In this document: piece by piece, positions 60,298 to 64,000 of the stretch
Layout of the letters: every line of letters begins with the position of its first letter
How positions within the stretch are numbered: the first letter of the stretch is position 1
Assembly: GCF_003946245.1 (NCBI RefSeq)
Contig: NZ_RHNN01000003.1
Location: 1 to 64,000, forward strand
Length of the DNA: 64,000 bases
Direction of reading: 5' to 3'
Origin: Levilactobacillus cerevisiae
GTDB taxonomy: Bacteria; Bacillota; Bacilli; Lactobacillales; Lactobacillaceae
Translations under genes and position numbers: made by a program
Notes under the pieces: generated by a model
Databases searched by the model: none
Told to the model about the DNA's origin: nothing
What the model saw: the letters and a program-made list of their open reading frames with translations, nothing else

Positions 60298-60939
60298 TTA
60301 CTTAATCGCCTCAACGACGGGTGTGTCGCCGTTAACAATCTCAATAATTTGCTTTGGCAGGGGATGTTTAACCACGGCTACTACCGCTGCGGCGACATCC
60401 GCCCGGGCAATCTTGGAAGTTGCGGCGGTCGCTGGCGTGGTTGAGATCTTGCCGGTTGGGTCGTCGTTGGTCAGAATGCCTGGCCGCACAATGGTGTAGT
60501 CCAGGTTAGTCTGGTGCTTGAGCCATTGATCGGCGTAGTATTTGGCAACGTAGTAAGGCCGAATGCCTGATTTTTCCCAGAAGGCACGGTCGTCGGTCCC
60601 CAGCGCACTCACGATGATGAACCGTTTGATGCCGGCCTTTTCAGTCGCAATCATCGACTTGATGGCACCATCGAGGTCAATGTTCAGGGTCATGTCGTCG
60701 CCGGTACTGCCGCCAGAGCCAGCGGAGAAAATAACCGTGTCAACGCCGTTCATGGCTGGCACCATGGCGTCGGCCGTTCCCATCAGATCAAACATCCGGG
60801 CTTGGCCACCGAGACCCTTGATGGTTTCCGCTTGTTCCGCGTTACGAATCGCCCCGTAGACGGTTTCACCAGTTGCGGCAAGCTGTTGCACAATGTGCTG
60901 GCCAACTTGACCATGAGCACCAACAATTAAAGTAGTCAT
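60298..60939 (-). CDS. NAD(P)-binding atypical SDR (NmrA/YwnB-like)
   Basis: 213 residues. Rossmann start TTLIVGAHGQVGQHIVQQLA (G-x-x-G-x-x-G), then DTVIFSAGSGGSTGDD, RFIIVSALGTDD and DYTIVRPGILTND, the pattern of NAD(P)H-binding atypical SDRs. These act as oxidoreductases or redox-sensing regulators; the substrate is unknown. Start 60939 has AGGAGG; the seven preceding codons do not. Monocistronic. Confidence 0.85.
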   Translation of the reverse strand: MTTLIVGAHGQVGQHIVQQLAATGETVYGAIRNAEQAETIKGLGGQARMFDLMGTADAMVPAMNGVDTVIFSAGSGGSTGDDMTLNIDLDGAIKSMIATEKAGIKRFIIVSALGTDDRAFWEKSGIRPYYVAKYYADQWLKHQTNLDYTIVRPGILTNDDPTGKISTTPATAATSKIARADVAAAVVAVVKHPLPKQIIEIVNGDTPVVEAIK

Positions 60940-61324
60940 GCAAAATCCTCCTATACGCAAGTTAATTAACTAACCTCCACTGTAACGGTTTTGCGGGTCA
61001 ATTTCAGCTAAAACGACTCACGAATTCGGGGCCAGCGGAAACAAAGCGGGCACGGGTGAAAATGTCCTCTCCCCCACAAACACAGTGGTGACAGCCAATT
61101 GATTGTGTGCGTTTAATTTGTGAAATAGATTACGATAGTTTCAAGCTGGTTTTTCACCTGATAAGCCGTATAATAGAGACAAATCATCCCTGACAGTTAG
61201 ATCACCCACTGGTTCCAATGGGGGGAGTGGTGGTATTTGGTTAAAAATGTAACCGTTTTAGCCAGCCTGAACGTCATTAACTAACTGTGATCGGGGAACT
61301 ATAAAGTAAAGGGGTCGTTTCATT

Positions 61325-62536
61325 ATGGCAACGATTTTAGTTCTAGGTGGCGGATACGCCGGCATGCGGGCCGTCAAGTTCTTGCAAAAGGAAGTTCCAA
61401 GTGAGCATCAGATTGTTCTGGTCGACAAGACGGGGACGCATACGGAAAAAACCAATCTTCATGAGGTCGCAGCGGGCACCATTGCGCCGGACCGGATTAC
61501 TTACGAAATCAACGATGTGATCGGCAGTCGGGTGAACTTTATCCGCGACACCGTGACCAACGTCGACATCGATCAGAAACAAGTGACTTTAGCCGATCAC
61601 AAGCCACTGAGCTACGACTATTTAGTCTTGGCATTGGGTTTCCAATCCGAAACGTTCGGGTTAAAGGGTGCGAGCGAAAATGCCCTGCCAATGGACGATT
61701 TGGAGACTTCCGAGGCCGTTTACCAACATATTGAGGCCAAGGCGAAGCACTATGCCGAAACGCAGGACCCGAACGATCTGTCCATTGCGGTCTGTGGTGC
61801 CGGGTTCACCGGAATCGAACTGCTGGGAGAACTCAGCCAGTCTCTGCCAAAACTGCAAACGCGCTACAACACGCCAGCCTTCAAGGTGACTTGTTTGGAA
61901 ATGGGCAAGAGCATCCTGCCGATGTTTGACAAGTCTTTGGCTGACTATGCGTTGGCCTTCATGTCCAAGCACAACATTGAAATGAAATTGGGCGCGGCCA
62001 TTACCGAAATCAAGCCGGGCGCGGTCGTTTACCAGGATAAGAACACGAACGATGAGCAAGATCACGAAGTCGCTGCGAACACCATTGTGTGGACCGTGGG
62101 GGTCAGTGGCTCGCAAGTTATCGCAGATTCCGGTTTTGAACAACGGCGGAACCGGGTAGTGGTGAAGAATGATTTAACCCTGGAAGGCCACCCTGAAGTC
62201 TACATTATCGGTGACGTGTCCGCGGTCATGGATCCAGCCAGCAACCGGCCATACCCTACCACGGCTCAGATTGCCTTGGCCTGTGGCTCGCACGCGGCCA
62301 AGAACATTGGATTAGCGTTACGTGGCCACGAAACCCGGCCATTCGTCTACAAGTCTAGCGGTACCGTGGCCTCTCTGAGTGACCGCGACGGCATAGGTGA
62401 AATCTTCAGCAGCAACAAGAAGATTCACGGCTACATTGCCTCCGCGATGAAGAAAATTATCACGGACCGTTCCCTGATGGAAAGTGCCCACTTAAGCACG
62501 ACGTTGTCCAAGGGCCGGTTTGATTTGTATCATTAA
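61325..62536 (+). CDS. ndh: Type II NADH dehydrogenase
   Basis: 403 residues, no membrane helix except a C-terminal amphipathic part. FAD-binding ILVLGGGYAGMRAVKFL, NADH-binding SIAVCGAGFTGIELLGEL, FAD-ribityl motif VYIIGDVSAVMD and the quinone-side PYPTTAQIALACG. It oxidises NADH and passes electrons to a quinone without pumping protons; in lactobacilli it feeds a cytochrome bd chain when haem and menaquinone are supplied. AAAGGGG is about 11 nt before the ATG. A TATAAT lies near 61171. Confidence 0.9.
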   Translation: MATILVLGGGYAGMRAVKFLQKEVPSEHQIVLVDKTGTHTEKTNLHEVAAGTIAPDRITYEINDVIGSRVNFIRDTVTNVDIDQKQVTLADHKPLSYDYLVLALGFQSETFGLKGASENALPMDDLETSEAVYQHIEAKAKHYAETQDPNDLSIAVCGAGFTGIELLGELSQSLPKLQTRYNTPAFKVTCLEMGKSILPMFDKSLADYALAFMSKHNIEMKLGAAITEIKPGAVVYQDKNTNDEQDHEVAANTIVWTVGVSGSQVIADSGFEQRRNRVVVKNDLTLEGHPEVYIIGDVSAVMDPASNRPYPTTAQIALACGSHAAKNIGLALRGHETRPFVYKSSGTVASLSDRDGIGEIFSSNKKIHGYIASAMKKIITDRSLMESAHLSTTLSKGRFDLYH

Positions 62537-62566
62537 AATATGACAAATGCGTGACAGAAGCAAGTA

Positions 62567-62600
62567 TGCGAGTGGGTTAGTTAGCCTGCTCGCTTTTTTA
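62567..62600 (+). terminator. Terminator of ndh
   Basis: GCGAG and CTCGC with further pairs (GTGGG/CCTGC region), followed by TTTTTTA. Confidence 0.75.
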
Positions 62601-62630
62601 ATGGTAAAATGAGCAAAAAGGGGAATGACC

Positions 62631-63155
62631 ATGCTACAAAAACGCTTAGAGACACCTTTGGGACCAGTTACCGTCATGTCGGATGGACTGTCCTTGAACG
62701 GCTTATGGTTCACCAATCAAAAGTATTACGGGAGTACCCTTCCACGGCTAACGGTAATGGGTGATCGGCCCGTCTTTGCCCAAGTGCAGACGTGGCTAAC
62801 GGATTATTTTGCTGGGAAACAGCCAGCCATTAATTTTCCTATCAAACCCGAGGGCACGCCGTTTCGCCAGGCCGTCTGGCAGGAGTTGCAACAGATTCCG
62901 TACGGCGAAGTCCGAACGTACGGGGAATTGGCTGCCAGTGTGGGCGACCGCTTGGGCCATTTCGTTGGCGCACAGGCCATTGGCGGGGCGGTTGGCCACA
63001 ATCCCATTAGCCTGGTGATTCCGTGCCACCGAGTTGTCGCTGGGGATGGCGATTTGACTGGATATGCCGGTGGCCTGGAGCGGAAGCAAAACTTGCTCAG
63101 ATTAGAGGGTTCGCTAAAAACGGACGCATTACGGGTGGATTTCAAAGGAAAATAG
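62631..63155 (+). CDS. ogt: Methylated-DNA-protein-cysteine methyltransferase
   Basis: 174 residues. C-terminal Ogt domain with GTPFRQAVWQELQQIPYGEVRTYGELA and the active-site ISLVIPCHRVVAGDGDLTGYAGG. The Cys in PCHRV accepts the alkyl group from O6-alkylguanine; each molecule acts once. The N-terminal domain is shorter than in Ada. Start 62631 has AAAGGGG 7 nt upstream; ATG 62625 is too close to it. Confidence 0.92.
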   Translation: MLQKRLETPLGPVTVMSDGLSLNGLWFTNQKYYGSTLPRLTVMGDRPVFAQVQTWLTDYFAGKQPAINFPIKPEGTPFRQAVWQELQQIPYGEVRTYGELAASVGDRLGHFVGAQAIGGAVGHNPISLVIPCHRVVAGDGDLTGYAGGLERKQNLLRLEGSLKTDALRVDFKGK

Positions 63156-63453
63156 CCGAATTTCACTAAATATCCGGGATTATTACTTGTTGCACACAAA
63201 TCTATCGCACAATAGGCCCTCAGTTATGCTATAATCAATCGTGTTCAAATACTGAAGAGTACGATTATTAATAGACATAATCGGTTGACAAATTGCTCGC
63301 CTTTTTTGCCGAAAAGGGTTTCTTCTTTCGCCAGAACGCGTATAATTTTAGTCAGCTTAGGACGTTAGTGAAAGTTACTGATTTCCGGGGGGGATTTTCA
63401 GCGACAATTAATACTTAAACTTAAATGGTGTGTAAACGATTGGAGGTATCACG
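63156..63453. other. Intergenic region before the TetR gene
   Basis: About 300 bp, AT-rich, with TATAAT at 63230-63235 and 63341-63346 as candidate -10 sequences; neither has a strong -35 at standard spacing. No ORF or repeat recognised. Confidence 0.4.
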
Positions 63454-64000
63454 ATGGCTGCATCAGAAACTAAGGAGCGAATTGCGGAGGCCTTGGCTTC
63501 GTTGTTGAACCACAACACGTTTGATAAGATCACGGTTCGTGAAATTGCGGACGAGGCGGAAGTCCACCGGAAGACGTTCTATTATTATTTCGCGGATAAA
63601 TACGAACTTTTAGCGTTTGTTTACGAGCACTTCATTGTTGAAGCGCCACGCCGTGAACAACCGATGACGTTGACCTTAGAGAACTGGCGACCGGCCGTAA
63701 TTCAATTACTGGAACGGATCGCAGACCATTCGAAGATTTTCTTAAACGCGTACCCGTACGATGACGGTGTTTGGCGTCAATCTACGAATGAATTTGTGGC
63801 ATCACGATTGTCAATTTTGCTCCACGCAATGCCTGAGTACCGTTACTTAAAAGAAGATGTCATTGACACGTCCGCAGAGTTCATTGCTGCTGGGGCGTTG
63901 GGCATCATTAACAAATGGGCCAAGGATAATTTCACGGCTAGTCCGCGAACGGTTCTGGACCAAATTACGACGGCTAACCGGCTGTTCAACGGGATTCTTG
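63454..64000 (+). CDS. TetR-family transcriptional regulator, C-terminus cut by window end
   Basis: At least 182 residues. N-terminal helix-turn-helix with FDKITVREIADEAEVHRKTFYYYFADKYELL, the TetR/AcrR pattern, then a helical ligand/dimerisation domain (WRPAVIQLLERIADHSKIFL) that continues past the window. The hydrophobic middle section and short length point to the TetR/DhaS-like C-terminal domain. TGGAGGT ribosome site. The target is unknown. Confidence 0.85.
   Translation, partial: MAASETKERIAEALASLLNHNTFDKITVREIADEAEVHRKTFYYYFADKYELLAFVYEHFIVEAPRREQPMTLTLENWRPAVIQLLERIADHSKIFLNAYPYDDGVWRQSTNEFVASRLSILLHAMPEYRYLKEDVIDTSAEFIAAGALGIINKWAKDNFTASPRTVLDQITTANRLFNGIL

Noticed and set aside
63284-63346. 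TTGACA with TATAAT before the TetR gene
   Set aside because: Separated by about 50 nt, so they cannot form one promoter.

Overview
The window looks like chromosome of a lactobacillus, most plausibly Levilactobacillus or a near relative. The basis is roughly 50% G+C in most genes, strong AGGAGG-type ribosome binding sites, a WxL/csc surface-protein cluster, secreted proteins with MucBP and DUF5776-like domains, a GH25 muramidase, and fermentative/redox genes (D-lactate/glycolate-type flavin oxidase, type II NADH dehydrogenase, Dyp peroxidase). The genus is an inference; no rRNA or tRNA gene was seen. I saw no CRISPR array, prophage module or replication origin.

Layout. 1-0.9 kb: end of an IS1380-like element. 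0.9-3 kb: GPH-type sugar symporter and YagU-like protein. 3-8 kb: secreted protein, short UvrA paralogue, AbiE-type toxin-antitoxin pair. 8-10.4 kb: tautomerase and a zinc-ribbon protein. 11-15.1 kb: a csc (WxL) cluster with visibly lower G+C. 15.2-18 kb: EF-hand/CHRD-like protein divergent from an FNR-class regulator, then a polytopic membrane protein. 19.1-22.6 kb: opuC osmoprotectant ABC operon. 23.7-26.7 kb: short Rossmann protein and a MucBP surface protein. 27-31.8 kb: MFS pump, Dyp peroxidase, C-S lyase, DUF3737. 31.9-36 kb: two glycosyltransferase-type membrane genes and an SDR dehydrogenase. 36-40.2 kb: purH and a muramidase operon. 41.2-44.7 kb: AI-2E exporter and a MacB-like ABC pair. 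45.4-48.8 kb: FAD oxidase and GH13 glucosidase. 49-53.7 kb: MarR, CorA, MarR-MFS operon, small membrane protein. 54.5-57 kb: small protein and an ArlRS-like two-component system. 57.5-60.1 kb: small exported protein and a frameshifted MucBP gene. 60.3-64 kb: NAD(P)-binding protein, type II NADH dehydrogenase, Ogt, TetR.

Three things stand out. (1) A family of about 120-170 bp non-coding repeats (about 13 copies, 18-58 kb) has terminal inverted repeats whose sequence differs between copies but stays complementary within each copy. Internal hairpins also covary, so a folded structure appears to be under selection. (2) The MucBP/DUF5776 gene at 58.3-60.1 kb is broken by a 10-bp tandem repeat (3 units). 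With 2 units it reads through as 601 aa, matching the intact 602-aa paralogue at 24.9-26.7 kb. This is a textbook candidate for slipped-strand phase variation. (3) Two perfect TTGAT-N4-ATCAA boxes occur, one next to a Crp/Fnr regulator carrying the FNR-type recognition residues E-x-x-S-R, which suggests a small FNR-like regulon.
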